From assembly GCA_903892355.1 (NCBI GenBank), contig CAITIE010000140.1, positions 1 to 46,509 on the forward strand: a stretch of DNA of 46,509 nucleotides. The letters run 5' to 3'. The translations under genes were made by a program, and so were the position numbers. The DNA is from an uncultured Pirellula sp. Its GTDB lineage: Bacteria > Planctomycetota > Planctomycetia > Pirellulales > Pirellulaceae. Positions within the stretch are counted from its first letter, which is position 1, and the number at the start of each line of letters is the position of its first letter. Below, piece by piece: positions 1 through 9,595 of the stretch. The notes under the pieces were generated by a model, which saw only the letters and a list, made by a program, of their open reading frames with translations, did no database searches and was not told the origin of the DNA.

Positions 1-174
1 CGGTGGAAGCAACAACTGACAGCTACTTTAGCCCCTCACCTATTAGGTTCCCTCGATCCGTTGGGGCTTCGCCCCAACGAACAAGCGTGGGGAGTGGGAC
101 ACGGTTGGGTAGCCTTCAGTCGGGGCTCCACCGGCACGAGGCCGGTTGGCGGCCGGACATTGCGAGGAGGGAAG

Positions 175-360
175 AAGGGAGAGGAGCGAGAGAGCCGAAA
201 ACAGCCGAGAGCAGCCGTCGAGCACGAGCACCGCTCCGCTGAGCACGAGCAGGAGTACGATGTTAAAAGATCAGCCGAGATGCTTGGGTTTTATTTCGTA
301 CTCAGTCCGCTTCGGCGGACGGTACTCGTACTCGTACTCGTACTCGCTTCTCTTTCGATT
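175..360 (-). repeat. Dispersed GAGTAC/GTACTC palindromic element, copy 1 (reverse orientation)
   Basis: On the minus strand this reads as GAGTAC repeats, a hairpin with stem GTCCGC/GCGGAC, the sequence TGAGTACGA, a spacer, and then GTACTC-like hexamers (partly drifted to GTGCTC) around AGCGGAGCG. It ends in an imperfect GGCTGTT repeat. On the plus strand the inner hairpin loop is TTCG (about 307-322). The same architecture recurs at three other places in the window. This copy lies just downstream of the stop of the minus-strand heme protein, so it could act in the 3' end of that transcript. A separate perfect hairpin with a 9-bp stem and TTC loop lies at 59-79. I see no gene in 1-411; the short open frames there run through the repeat. 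Confidence 0.8.
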
Positions 361-411
361 CCTCGATGACGATCAGCGCCGTAGTCACGATGGGCGATTT
401 TTGGCAATTCG

Positions 412-3400
412 CTATTGCAGGGTGCTAAGATACGCGAAAAGATCGGCGACTTCCTGAGGGGATTTGTCGTCGAGCAATCCCATAGGCATTAGGGATTCGG
501 TCGAGTACGCTTTTTCGGTGATGGTGTCTTGGTTGATTCGCAAGATCGATCCATCGGCAGCTTGAAGGGTTACTCCATCGGCCGCGTTGTAGATCACCAT
601 TCCGGTCAGGATTTCATCATCGACCGTTAATACTCGCACCGCACGGTACCGATCGGAAACATCGCGGCTGGGTTCATAGATCGCTTTGGCCAGATCCTCG
701 CGAGAGAATCGCTTGGCGACACCGACCAAACTCGGGCCGAGCGAGCTTTGTCCACCGTGGCATAATCCGCATTTGGTTTGATAGAGGGATTTTCCGTTGG
801 CCGCATTTCCAACCAAATTTTGGATCGACTGAAGGGCGGTGTTGGTATCGACACGGTTGGCGGGTGGAATAAGTTCGTTGCACTGCTGCTCGGTGAGATT
901 CGAGCGATAGTACTGGTCCCAATCGGCCCATTTTTCACTAGAGGGTGGAGTTGGTTTCTGGGCTTGGGCAGCGAGCGATCGAGCTCGTTTTAACACTGCG
1001 GGTCGCGGCAACGCAACATTGGTGTTGAGGCTCGCCGAGACAAGTTTGGCCATGGCCCCTAGTTCTCTCTGAGGGTCCAGCAAATCCATGCTGGCGATCC
1101 CTTTCCAGGCGGCGGGCCAGAGCGTTCGATCGGACGATTCCACGGCGCTGAGGTAGATGTCGTAATCCGACTCCTTCGGTTCGGAGGAGAGGATGTCCAA
1201 GCAGGTACCTCGCAGCGATTCTTCGGATGTTGCTTGTTGCAGCAAGGTGCGGAATCCGTCATCGATGGAACCGGTCAATGCGTACTTCACGATTGGGACC
1301 GACCACTGCTGGACCGGTGTGTTCCTTAATTGCTCACGGATCTTCTGCTTGATGGATGCTTGGAAGTTGTTCGAAAAGGAGCTAACTAGCACGAGGTCTT
1401 CGCTGGAAGATGGAGGAGGGAGAGCGGCGTAAGCCTCGCCGAACTTCGCATCGCGGCTTGAGAGGGACTGAACCAGCTGCTTCAATCGGGTCGGCCATTG
1501 GTTGTCGGTGTAGAGCCCGCGCGATTTGACCTTGCCGATGATGTTGGCGAGTCCCGATGCGGTCATCGCCGACTCCTCGGGTGTTCGAGGTGCGGTGCAT
1601 TGAGCAATGCAGCAAAGCGCATGGAGGTCGGAGCTTGGATGGGATTCCGGCTGGATCTGTTTGAGGAGGTAAGCGACACACTCCTTTTCCGATGGCTCCA
1701 GAATCGCCATGGTGCGCATCGCCTCCGCATGCAGGATGACTTGACCGTTGCTCTCGGCGGTTTCCGCGAAGTGGAGCGCCCATCGCGCCCAGCTGTTTCG
1801 AGTGGAGTCTTGCATCTTTGCGGTATGGATCCCGCGGTACCCATCGAGCACATCGGCAGGAACATCAGACTGCAACGGCAATGTCCATCGGCGATCACCG
1901 AGGGCAGCTTGCATGACCGTCAACAGTTCCAGTGGGTCGCGGGACGAGGTGCTGTTTCGATAGTTGGTCAAGATTGAGCTGAGCGTTTCAAAAATACCGG
2001 TATCGACGTTGTTCTTTGCGGGACCGAAGAGGAGTTTTCCGATTTGGGCATCGAGTTTGTTGGCGTTATTGTTTTTGGGAGAGGGGGGAATGGGTGTCCG
2101 GCTGAGGGCCCAAAGCCACGATCGGCGAAGCGCATTCCCGGCGAGTGAATCCTCGACTGGAAAACTGTTCGTGTCGGAGCATGGCAAGCGTTTCAGGCCA
2201 ACGGTTTCCCATTGGAGCCGTTCATCGGAGGGTCCGAGATGCGACTCCCAGCGAGTTCGCTCCGAGGAAGTTGTTGCAGCGGGAGAGCTCGTTCCAGCAG
2301 GCGAGGTTGGAGACGTAGACAACCGAATCGCCCGTTGGAGTTTTTGCTCCTCGGGTGCGGGGAGTGGCGAACGTTGAGCCAACCACCATGCTGCCGCGCG
2401 GGTTGCGGGAGAATCGGAGGTTGTCGCGCGAGCGATCGCGTCGGCGGTTACTTTGGCATTGACCCGCGTGAGGATTTGCGCTGCGCGCAATTTGGCTTTG
2501 GCGATTCGATGGTCGGGTGCAGAGATCGGAAGCTGGCCTGAGAGAACCCGATTGAGTTGTTCGAGTAAGGCCGGGGTGATCATCGGGCGCCATTTGGATT
2601 CGGACCAGGAATCCCAAGGGCAGTCGGCGCTCAGCACGCGCTGCAATTGCTCTGCCGCGTTTTGCGTCAATGCGTTGGAAGCGACAGCAGCATCAAACCA
2701 AGAGCCAATTGTAGCTTCAGTGGTTTCCTGCTGCGTGCTGGTCACACGATAGATCGCGCCGGTTGTCCCGCGACCGCCCACCGAGATGAGCACGCTGCCA
2801 TCGGGAGCGACACAGATGTCAGTCGGTGCGAAACCCGCGTTACCACTCGGTTGCATAAAGATCTCCGAGGGGACTTTGCCGGCGATCCGTTGCGATTCAT
2901 CGAGGTTCTCCGAAGGGTGGATGGCGATGACCCGTCCAAAGGTCCAGTCGAGCACGAAGACCGCTTCGTGGTATTTCTCAGGGAACCGATGATGATCGTA
3001 GACAGCGACACCGGTGGGAGAGCCGCGTCCCAGTCGGGCGAGGACCAATGGCATGGTGACGCGGTAGTCGTCGTCTTTCCAAGCGGGCCCACACCATCCA
3101 GCATCGGAGCCTGGGCCGAGCACCATCGTGCGGGTGGGGCGATACCATGGCAGGGTCGCTTCGCGTTCGTCATCGCTATCGTAGGTGACGATTTGACCAT
3201 CTGGTAGGAAGTCAAAGTCGTAGCAGTTGCGAAGACCGTGAGCCCAAACACCGCGGCGGGAAAAGTCGGGGCTGATGCGCCAGAGGGTGCCGGCCCGTGC
3301 GCGGGTGATTGGTGCAGATGCGTCGTTGGCTAGTTTTCCAACGGTCGATGCAAAGTTACCAGCGACGAGGTACCAATACCCATCCGGTCCGCGACGGATA

Positions 3401-3852
3401 GCGTGAGCATCGTGCTCGCCACCGGTCGGTAATTCCAAAACGCGTGTTGCTCCGCGGTCGGCTACCAAGTCACCGTTGCTGTCTTCGGACTTCCAAAGCC
3501 CACCGTCTGCGACCCAGTAGAGCGTGCGGCCTTCGGACCACAAACCTTGGGCACCTTGTTTGATTTCTTTGGTCCACGAAACCGCACGATCGTAGATCCC
3601 ATCGTTGTTGTCGTCGATCAATGTTCTCAGGTACCCTGGTCCAGAGATCACCGGACGGCCAAGGCTGTCGAGCGTCATGCAAAAACAATCGTGCGACAGA
3701 GCGTCGTCCGCCACCCGTTGAACCAAAAAACCATCAGGAACCAAAAACGGAGGTTCTTGAGCGATGCATTTTCCACTTATGAACAGACAACCGACAACAA
3801 CTGACAAGGAATAGCACGCGATCGAACAGGTTTTCCACAGAGTTGTGAACAC
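412..3852 (-). CDS. Exported dehydrogenase-like beta-propeller protein with C-terminal cytochrome c (PVC-type heme protein)
   Basis: A 1146-residue protein with an N-terminal signal peptide (hydrophobic about 8-30, cleavage probably after CIAQ). The first ~370 residues resemble the membrane-bound dehydrogenase / PQQ-NHL beta-propeller domain common in planctomycetes (repeated DG and DxDxDG-like segments, HGLRN near 205). The middle ~550 residues are helical and Ala/Leu rich, like the HEAT-type repeats of this family. A cytochrome c domain closes the protein: heme site CGLCH at 1028-1032 and a possible axial Met near 1123 (SLMPMGL). It is expected to be periplasmic and redox active, possibly oxidising sugars or alcohols; the substrate is unknown. 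The start is GTG, and the signal peptide directly after it supports this choice. The gene is divergent from the PmoA-like gene. Family call secure, function inferred. Confidence 0.88.
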   Translation of the reverse strand: MFTTLWKTCSIACYSLSVVVGCLFISGKCIAQEPPFLVPDGFLVQRVADDALSHDCFCMTLDSLGRPVISGPGYLRTLIDDNNDGIYDRAVSWTKEIKQGAQGLWSEGRTLYWVADGGLWKSEDSNGDLVADRGATRVLELPTGGEHDAHAIRRGPDGYWYLVAGNFASTVGKLANDASAPITRARAGTLWRISPDFSRRGVWAHGLRNCYDFDFLPDGQIVTYDSDDEREATLPWYRPTRTMVLGPGSDAGWCGPAWKDDDYRVTMPLVLARLGRGSPTGVAVYDHHRFPEKYHEAVFVLDWTFGRVIAIHPSENLDESQRIAGKVPSEIFMQPSGNAGFAPTDICVAPDGSVLISVGGRGTTGAIYRVTSTQQETTEATIGSWFDAAVASNALTQNAAEQLQRVLSADCPWDSWSESKWRPMITPALLEQLNRVLSGQLPISAPDHRIAKAKLRAAQILTRVNAKVTADAIARATTSDSPATRAAAWWLAQRSPLPAPEEQKLQRAIRLSTSPTSPAGTSSPAATTSSERTRWESHLGPSDERLQWETVGLKRLPCSDTNSFPVEDSLAGNALRRSWLWALSRTPIPPSPKNNNANKLDAQIGKLLFGPAKNNVDTGIFETLSSILTNYRNSTSSRDPLELLTVMQAALGDRRWTLPLQSDVPADVLDGYRGIHTAKMQDSTRNSWARWALHFAETAESNGQVILHAEAMRTMAILEPSEKECVAYLLKQIQPESHPSSDLHALCCIAQCTAPRTPEESAMTASGLANIIGKVKSRGLYTDNQWPTRLKQLVQSLSSRDAKFGEAYAALPPPSSSEDLVLVSSFSNNFQASIKQKIREQLRNTPVQQWSVPIVKYALTGSIDDGFRTLLQQATSEESLRGTCLDILSSEPKESDYDIYLSAVESSDRTLWPAAWKGIASMDLLDPQRELGAMAKLVSASLNTNVALPRPAVLKRARSLAAQAQKPTPPSSEKWADWDQYYRSNLTEQQCNELIPPANRVDTNTALQSIQNLVGNAANGKSLYQTKCGLCHGGQSSLGPSLVGVAKRFSREDLAKAIYEPSRDVSDRYRAVRVLTVDDEILTGMVIYNAADGVTLQAADGSILRINQDTITEKAYSTESLMPMGLLDDKSPQEVADLFAYLSTLQ

Positions 3853-4099
3853 GGATAGAGCTTCCGAGGGAGGGCATCGATGGGTTGTTAGTTTGGATCA
3901 GCGAGATCCAAGAAGCGGACGACTAACTATATTATCCGATTTGCATTCCGAAAAACCCCAGTCGTTAAAGTTCACCATGAAAATCAACATGTTAGGATGA
4001 AAAGACGCACCGGGGCCGTTTGGTTCGAACGCGACGACCATAACGAAACCGATCACCAAAACGAAACCAGCCACCGAAGACTTCCCGTTTTTCCTAGAA

Positions 4100-5287
4100 A
4101 TGAGATTTCCGATGTCGATCCTAGCCTTGCCCGATTTCCTATTGAGTCCTGGATTCCAGCTGGAAAGGCGATGGGTCCAGCTTGGAAGAACAGGGGCTGG
4201 TTCCTCGCGATGTGGGTGTAGATACCGTTGCACGTATCCATGGAGTCCGTTCATTGCCCTCATTTTCGGTGCAGTGTTGGTTGGCCAGTTCGCCGTGGGT
4301 CAGGACAAGTCCTCGCCGGGGCGAAGCGGTGCGACGTCGGCGAATTACAAGGCCGTGCAGCAGCCTGACCGCGTTGATTTTCTGCGTGATGGCAAGCTGA
4401 TTACTAGCTATCAGTTCCGATCCGGTTCGAAGCCCGTGCTTTGGCCGATCCATGCAGGGGATGGGCACCGGATGACACGAAGCTATCCATTGGATGCGAC
4501 CATTCCAGGAGAAGCGCACGATCACCCGCACCACCGCGGTTTGTGGATGACCTTTGGGGACGTCAACGGTTTGGATTGGTGGGCCGAGGGGGAAGGCAAG
4601 GGGTTGGTCGCACACACCAAGGTGTTGGAAGTCAGCGAATCCGGAAAATCGGCCAGCATGATTGCCGAGCACGACTGGATGACGCCGGCCAAGGACGGTC
4701 AAACCTCGGTCGGCGTGTTGCGAGAGACATGCCGTTACGTCATCCACGGAAACGCTCAGGAAACCGTGATTGATTGCGAGTATCTCCTGCGAGGTGTCGA
4801 CACGACCAAGCCGGTCGTTTTCGGCGACACGAAGGAGGGAATGTTTGCGGTCCGGGTTCCGGAATCGATGCGAGGGGATAAGCCGGGTGGGCAGATTGTG
4901 AATAGCGTCGGGGACCTAGCTGGCGATACGTGGGGCAAGTCCGCTCGATGGGTCGATTATTCCGGACCGGTCGCCCACAACAATTCCGATGTGCATGGAA
5001 TCGCGATTTTGATCCATCCAGCGAGTTTTCGGGCCAATGGCCTTTGGCACGTTCGAACCTATGGGCTGTTTGCCCACAATCCTTTCGGGATCAAGGATTT
5101 TTTGGGGAATCGGACCAAGACGGCATCAGGGAACGCAGAGCCGCCACATGCGGGTGGCTACGAATTGAAGCCCGGAGAAACGCTTCATTTCTTTTACCGG
5201 GTGATCTTTCATCCCGACCGTTGGTCGATCGAGCAAGGAGATGCGAGAATGAAGGAGTTCGAAACCGAGACTATGGGATTGAAATAG
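4100..5287 (+). CDS. PmoA-like protein (DUF6807 family)
   Basis: A protein of up to 395 residues with the conserved core of the DUF6807 family, often labelled 'methane oxygenase PmoA' although it is unrelated to particulate methane monooxygenase. The His-rich segment HPHHRGLW and the following DWWAEG are the family hallmark, and HAGGYELKPGE near the C-terminus also fits. A hydrophobic stretch about 52-69 followed by VGQ looks like a secretion signal, but the 50 residues before it are unusual. No good ribosome binding site precedes 4100 or the in-frame ATG at 4112, so the true start is uncertain. In planctomycetes such genes often sit near sugar-degradation or exported dehydrogenase genes, which suggests a carbohydrate-related role. 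The stop codon lies in the first unit of a 17-bp tandem repeat. Confidence 0.82.
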   Translation: MRFPMSILALPDFLLSPGFQLERRWVQLGRTGAGSSRCGCRYRCTYPWSPFIALIFGAVLVGQFAVGQDKSSPGRSGATSANYKAVQQPDRVDFLRDGKLITSYQFRSGSKPVLWPIHAGDGHRMTRSYPLDATIPGEAHDHPHHRGLWMTFGDVNGLDWWAEGEGKGLVAHTKVLEVSESGKSASMIAEHDWMTPAKDGQTSVGVLRETCRYVIHGNAQETVIDCEYLLRGVDTTKPVVFGDTKEGMFAVRVPESMRGDKPGGQIVNSVGDLAGDTWGKSARWVDYSGPVAHNNSDVHGIAILIHPASFRANGLWHVRTYGLFAHNPFGIKDFLGNRTKTASGNAEPPHAGGYELKPGETLHFFYRVIFHPDRWSIEQGDARMKEFETETMGLK

Positions 5288-5326
5288 CCGCAGGATTGAA
5301 ATAACCGCAGGATTGAAATAACCGCG
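5276..5326 (+). repeat. 17-bp tandem repeat (3 copies) spanning a stop codon
   Basis: Three consecutive units of GGATTGAAATARCCGCR occupy 5276-5292, 5293-5309 and 5310-5326. The first unit contains the TAG stop of the PmoA-like gene (5285-5287) and the others carry TAA at the same place. Because 17 is not a multiple of three, the three stops fall in three different reading frames. A similar but degenerate A-rich sequence follows to about 5345. Confidence 0.95.
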
Positions 5327-5369
5327 CGGATAAAATGAACGGCGAGGCTAAAACGAAAGAGGGGCTACA

Positions 5370-7160
5370 ATGCCACTTGCGGGACACCCGATCACGGTCG
5401 ATTTGTCCTGCAACGCTCGTCTCCCAATACCATGCTCTTCCCCCAATACCTATTCCAAGAAAGGCGCCGTGCCTTTGACCGCGGACCCATCGAAGAACCT
5501 GACGTTCCAGTGCCCCCAATGCCAAACGCGATTGAAAGCGCAAGAGTCCTACATTGGTAAGCGGGTAGCATGCCCCAAATGCCAAGCCAAGGTATTGGTG
5601 CCGGGGATTAAAGCGTCAAGCAATGATGATGACGATTGGTTCGCGCTCGACGCCCCTTCGGCGGCTATTCCGGAGAGTGTTGTACCGTTGCCCGAGGACC
5701 TATGGACGGATCGCGACAGCGCAGACGACAACCGCGCATACGATCAGCGCGCAGACGATCAGCGAGCAGTCGATGATGCCGCCGAGAACGATGCTGCCGA
5801 GAACGATGCTTCCGAGAACGAGGCTGCCGCAGCAGGGCCGGTAGTGGGTGCAGGTTTGAGCCCGGCGGTGGGTTCAGCCGAAAGCCCGGTTGCGGCGCGT
5901 CGAAGCGTGTTCGATGACGATCTTCCCGACCTGATGCCGCTTGAGGTGCCGACCGCTCCTCAATCGCCAAACCTATCGCTCGATGGTTTGCCTCCACCGG
6001 CGACACCCACGAGCAAGCCTTCGGCGGGTGGTGCGGGCAAGCTACAGGGGTCGCTGGAGCAGTTGTCTCGCGAAGAAGCTTCGTTGAGTGAGTATTTCCA
6101 GCCCCCTTCGGAGGATATATTTTCGTTCCCATGCAAAGTCTGCGGCACGTTGCTTGAAGCCAAAGTATCGCGAGTCGGAAAGAAAACGCGGTGTCCCGAT
6201 TGCCATTCGGAGTTACCGGTTCCCGCTCCCAAACCAAAGAAGAAGCCGCAAGAGATCCGTTTGGATGAAAGTGTCGCCGATGTTCGATTCGCTCCGGTGG
6301 ACGCTAAAGGCAAAGTGGACGAGGGGGCGGAAAAGGCAAAGACCAAGCAAATATTGGACAAAGCTCGGCTCGACATGGAGCGCGAGCGCAAGGAAATCGA
6401 GCCGGTAAGTGTTTCGTTCGATACCAAACGGTGGTTTGGTTTGGTGTTCGGTTTTCTGCGTGATCGCGGGATTGCGATCCTCACCGGCATTCTCTGTATG
6501 GTGACGGCAATTTGGTTTTATGCGATGGATTTGGTCGAGCACCAGGAGGAGATGGGAAAGATCCAAATCCAGTTGCTCCAGTTGCTGTTGTTCGCTGTTC
6601 TCGGGCTTCCCATCTTGACGCTGATCGGGATGACTTCGCTGGCGATCATTCCGATGGCGGCAAATCGCGCGAGCAAGGTGGATGAGTGGCCGTTTTCGCG
6701 CTGGTCCGAGTACGCTGGCGAGATCATGATGTTATTGATAGCGGTTGTGATTGCGTCGGTACCGGGGCTTTTGATAATGGGATTCTTAACTGCCATAAGC
6801 GCCCCTGCGTTTGTTGGCTTGGCCGTTATTTTTCTTTCGATCTGGGGGCTCTTGCCGTTGATTCTGCTGGGCATGATGAGCAATGGCTTTGTAACTCAGC
6901 CGTTCTCAAAAGAGGTTTTCAAATCCATGGGCTCCAAGCAAGAATCGTGGGGGGCCATGTATTTTCAGACAGGGTTCGTTTTTGTGATGCTGCTGGTTCT
7001 TTTTGGAATCGCGCGCATGACTCCATCGTGGACCTCCGCATTCCTCGGGATCTGTTTTCCTGTCATGTGTTTTATGATCGTGAACCAGTACGGTGTATTG
7101 GCAGGTAGAATTAGCGACGTGACAGGATTGGGATACGAAGGGGATTTCTCCGACGACTGA
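5370..7160 (+). CDS. Double zinc-ribbon integral membrane protein, function unknown
   Basis: A 596-residue protein if started at ATG 5370, which has AGAGGGG six bases upstream. An in-frame GTG at 5469 would remove 33 poorly conserved-looking residues and is an alternative. Two four-Cys zinc ribbons are visible: FQCPQC...VACPKC around residues 48-75 and FPCKVC...TRCPDC around 252-280. They resemble the MJ0042-type ribbons common in planctomycete regulatory and membrane proteins. Between them is an acidic low-complexity linker containing a short repeat of AEND (about 137-150). From about 355 onward there are about five hydrophobic membrane segments. Ribbons and acidic linker are probably cytoplasmic. 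I cannot assign a function. The small membrane protein at 7263 follows 102 bp downstream and may be co-transcribed. Confidence 0.85.
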   Translation: MPLAGHPITVDLSCNARLPIPCSSPNTYSKKGAVPLTADPSKNLTFQCPQCQTRLKAQESYIGKRVACPKCQAKVLVPGIKASSNDDDDWFALDAPSAAIPESVVPLPEDLWTDRDSADDNRAYDQRADDQRAVDDAAENDAAENDASENEAAAAGPVVGAGLSPAVGSAESPVAARRSVFDDDLPDLMPLEVPTAPQSPNLSLDGLPPPATPTSKPSAGGAGKLQGSLEQLSREEASLSEYFQPPSEDIFSFPCKVCGTLLEAKVSRVGKKTRCPDCHSELPVPAPKPKKKPQEIRLDESVADVRFAPVDAKGKVDEGAEKAKTKQILDKARLDMERERKEIEPVSVSFDTKRWFGLVFGFLRDRGIAILTGILCMVTAIWFYAMDLVEHQEEMGKIQIQLLQLLLFAVLGLPILTLIGMTSLAIIPMAANRASKVDEWPFSRWSEYAGEIMMLLIAVVIASVPGLLIMGFLTAISAPAFVGLAVIFLSIWGLLPLILLGMMSNGFVTQPFSKEVFKSMGSKQESWGAMYFQTGFVFVMLLVLFGIARMTPSWTSAFLGICFPVMCFMIVNQYGVLAGRISDVTGLGYEGDFSDD

Positions 7161-7262
7161 TGATCGTTGGTAACCATGAATCCCAAGAACGATCGTCGAT
7201 TCTCGTCCGATCAATGAAGCGGTAAACCGTATTTCGAGCGGCAGATTGATTTTCGAGCAAAC

Positions 7263-7538
7263 ATGAGCAAAGAGATGGAAACCGAAAAGCAACTCGAAGC
7301 GCGAGCTGTTCGGAAGCTGTCCGCCTATATCTTCTGGGTGGTCCTCGTGAGTATGGGATTGCTGGTGCTCAATGCCGGTTTGGTCTTCGGGCTCGCCAAA
7401 GCGGTCGAGGAGGCTTTGCCCAACGTCCCATTGATCGGCCCTCTATCTCAGTTTTCGATCTTTATTCTTCCGATCTTGCTTCTTTACTTGGAGTGGTACG
7501 TCTGGGATATCCTCAGTTCCGGTCGGAATCGATCGTGA
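7263..7538 (+). CDS. Small two-helix membrane protein, hypothetical
   Basis: A 91-residue protein with a charged N-terminus (MSKEMETEKQLEARAVRK), one hydrophobic helix at about 19-45 and a second at about 60-84. A short amphipathic loop containing several Pro separates them, and the tail is basic (SSGRNRS). No enzyme motif is present and I do not recognise a family. It lies just after the zinc-ribbon membrane protein on the same strand and converges with the asparagine synthase gene, whose stop is only 60 bp away. It may be a partner of the upstream membrane protein. The coding call rests on membrane-protein-like composition, ATG start and lack of overlap with better candidates. Confidence 0.7.
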   Translation: MSKEMETEKQLEARAVRKLSAYIFWVVLVSMGLLVLNAGLVFGLAKAVEEALPNVPLIGPLSQFSIFILPILLLYLEWYVWDILSSGRNRS

Positions 7539-7597
7539 GACGGATCTGGTTTGCGCGCGATTAGACGTCAGCATCGGATATGGCTGGCCGTTCGCAA

Positions 7598-9595
7598 TTA
7601 AAAACGGGTTGGCCACCGGCGAAGCCACAGCTCGAGGATCAATAGATTCCAAAGTCGATAGCCTTGATTGGCCCGGCCGCTCATGTGTTCATCGACCAAG
7701 TTTCGGATTGCGGACTCTCGGAAGAAGGCATGGCATTTGGTATCGCGACTCAGCAGAGCGTCGTAGGTGCGATCTCGAAGCGATGTTCGAAACCACTTCG
7801 CGATGGGGACGCCAAAGCCCATTTTGGGTCGGTTCCAAATCGCGTCGGGCAACATGTTTCTATACGTGTCATAGAGTAGCTTTTTGCCCCGTCCTCGCTG
7901 CATCTTGAGGTGGACAGGGAGACTGGCAGCCCATTCGACGAGGCGATAATCGAGCATCGGCTGTCGGGCTTCGAGCGAGTGGGCCATGGAGGCGATGTCG
8001 ACTTTAGTCATCAGATCGCAAGGAATATAAGTCTGCAGGTCGGATGCCATGGCACAGCTCATCGGGTCACGCGCTGCCCGTTTCGTGTTGGCGGCGGCGT
8101 TTGACGATTCATTCCGTAGGCTGGCAGCAGACCATGCATTGCGCAGGAACGAAGCGGGATCTTTGTCCGGAAGTTGCGAGATGAAGGATTCGTCGTACAG
8201 CTCCAACCGGCTGGCTTCGCCGAAAATCTGGATCCAGTTCATGTAGCGATTGGCGGAGCTTTGCCCGAGAGCTTCGCAGAACCTGCGCACACGCCGCAAG
8301 AAGGAACGTCGTGCCGAGGAATCCGGAAGTCTTTGGATCAAGGGATTATTTTTAAGCCAGCTGACAGGTAGCCATGACTGAACACGTTCGCTCAATTCGA
8401 GCGCCCTGTATCGCTCATAACCACCGAAGAGTTCATCCCCACCGTCGCCGCTGAGGGCGACGGTTACCGAACGGCGAGTCATCTCGCACAGGTACCAGGT
8501 CGGTACCGCGCTTGAGTCGCTGAACGGCTCATCGTAGTACTGAACCAATTGATCGATAATCGCCAGCGCGTCGGGTTGGACCTCGAAGCGTTCATGACGG
8601 GTTCCGACATGGTCGGCCACCATCTGAGCGAATCCGGTCTCATCGTGATCGGCTTCGGAAAAGCCGATGGAAAAGGTACGTATCGGTTCGCTCAATTGCT
8701 TCTGTGCGAGCGCGACCAGCAACGAAGAGTCGATGCCTCCGGAGAGGAACGCACCGAGCGGCACATCGCTCCTCAGTCGCAATCGAATCGCGTCGTTGAG
8801 TAGTTCCTGGAGCCGCTCCCTGGCTTCAGGGAGCGTTGTAGGGACTTCGCGAGACCAGTCGATGTTCCAATACTTTTCGATCCGAACTCGGCCTTTTTCA
8901 AAAACCAAAAAGTGACCAGGTTCCAGCTTCGATACGCCTTGATAGATCGTCTTTGGGTGAGGGATGTATTGGTAGGTGAGGTACGAGTCGATAGCTCCTG
9001 GATCGATCTGTCTGGGAAAGCCGGGAACATGGACGAGCGCCTTGAGTTCGCTCGCGAAGTAGAGTTGGTCCCCATGGTGCCAATAAAACAGCGGCTTCTT
9101 TCCGAGACGGTCACGAGCCAATACCAGCCGCTCATTGACAGAGTCCCAGATCGCGATCGAAAACATCCCGTTGAAATGTTCGAAGCACTCTGTCCCGAGA
9201 TCCTCATACAAATGGACGATGGTCTCGGTATCGCTGTGCGTGGCAAAACGGTGATGGGAACCTTCAAGTCGATGGCGCAGTTCGCGATAGTTGTAGATCT
9301 CACCATTGAAGACGACGTGGACCGTGCCGTCTTCGTTGGCCATCGGTTGGCGTCCGGTATCTAGATCGATGATCGATAGCCGACGGAACCCTAATGCGAC
9401 ATTCAAGGTGGATTGGGTTTCCACCCAGTGGGGTTTCCGCTGCGCGAGCGAGAGCCAATGCCCTTGATCATCCGGGCCGCGATGAGCGATCGCATCGGTC
9501 ATCGTCCGCAGGATTTCTAAGGAGATCCCCGAAGGTATTCCCGAAGGCATATCAGGTGCGTCGGCTGACCATACCCCACCTGCGATCCCGCACAT
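7598..9595 (-). CDS. asnB: Asparagine synthase (glutamine-hydrolysing) family amidotransferase
   Basis: A 665-residue enzyme of the class II glutamine amidotransferase / asparagine synthetase B family. I place the start at the ATG giving MCGIAGG because Cys2 must become the N-terminal nucleophile; the longer frame adds six residues that would block it. The N-terminal glutaminase domain shows HRGPDDQG (38-45), FNGEIYNY (96-103) and the SD-TET segment near 121. The synthetase domain has the PP-loop SGGIDSS (285-291) and the GDGGDELFGGY motif. The family transfers glutamine ammonia to an acyl-adenylate. Members of this length include housekeeping asparagine synthetases and amidotransferases from exopolysaccharide/exosortase loci. 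No polysaccharide genes adjoin it here, so asparagine synthesis is the simplest reading but not proven. Confidence 0.93.
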   Translation of the reverse strand: MCGIAGGVWSADAPDMPSGIPSGISLEILRTMTDAIAHRGPDDQGHWLSLAQRKPHWVETQSTLNVALGFRRLSIIDLDTGRQPMANEDGTVHVVFNGEIYNYRELRHRLEGSHHRFATHSDTETIVHLYEDLGTECFEHFNGMFSIAIWDSVNERLVLARDRLGKKPLFYWHHGDQLYFASELKALVHVPGFPRQIDPGAIDSYLTYQYIPHPKTIYQGVSKLEPGHFLVFEKGRVRIEKYWNIDWSREVPTTLPEARERLQELLNDAIRLRLRSDVPLGAFLSGGIDSSLLVALAQKQLSEPIRTFSIGFSEADHDETGFAQMVADHVGTRHERFEVQPDALAIIDQLVQYYDEPFSDSSAVPTWYLCEMTRRSVTVALSGDGGDELFGGYERYRALELSERVQSWLPVSWLKNNPLIQRLPDSSARRSFLRRVRRFCEALGQSSANRYMNWIQIFGEASRLELYDESFISQLPDKDPASFLRNAWSAASLRNESSNAAANTKRAARDPMSCAMASDLQTYIPCDLMTKVDIASMAHSLEARQPMLDYRLVEWAASLPVHLKMQRGRGKKLLYDTYRNMLPDAIWNRPKMGFGVPIAKWFRTSLRDRTYDALLSRDTKCHAFFRESAIRNLVDEHMSGRANQGYRLWNLLILELWLRRWPTRF

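Noticed and set aside
4100-5287. Particulate methane monooxygenase subunit (pmoA)
   Set aside because: The 'PmoA' label of this DUF6807 family is historical; the protein is soluble-looking or exported, has no multi-helix membrane core and no pmoB/pmoC neighbours.
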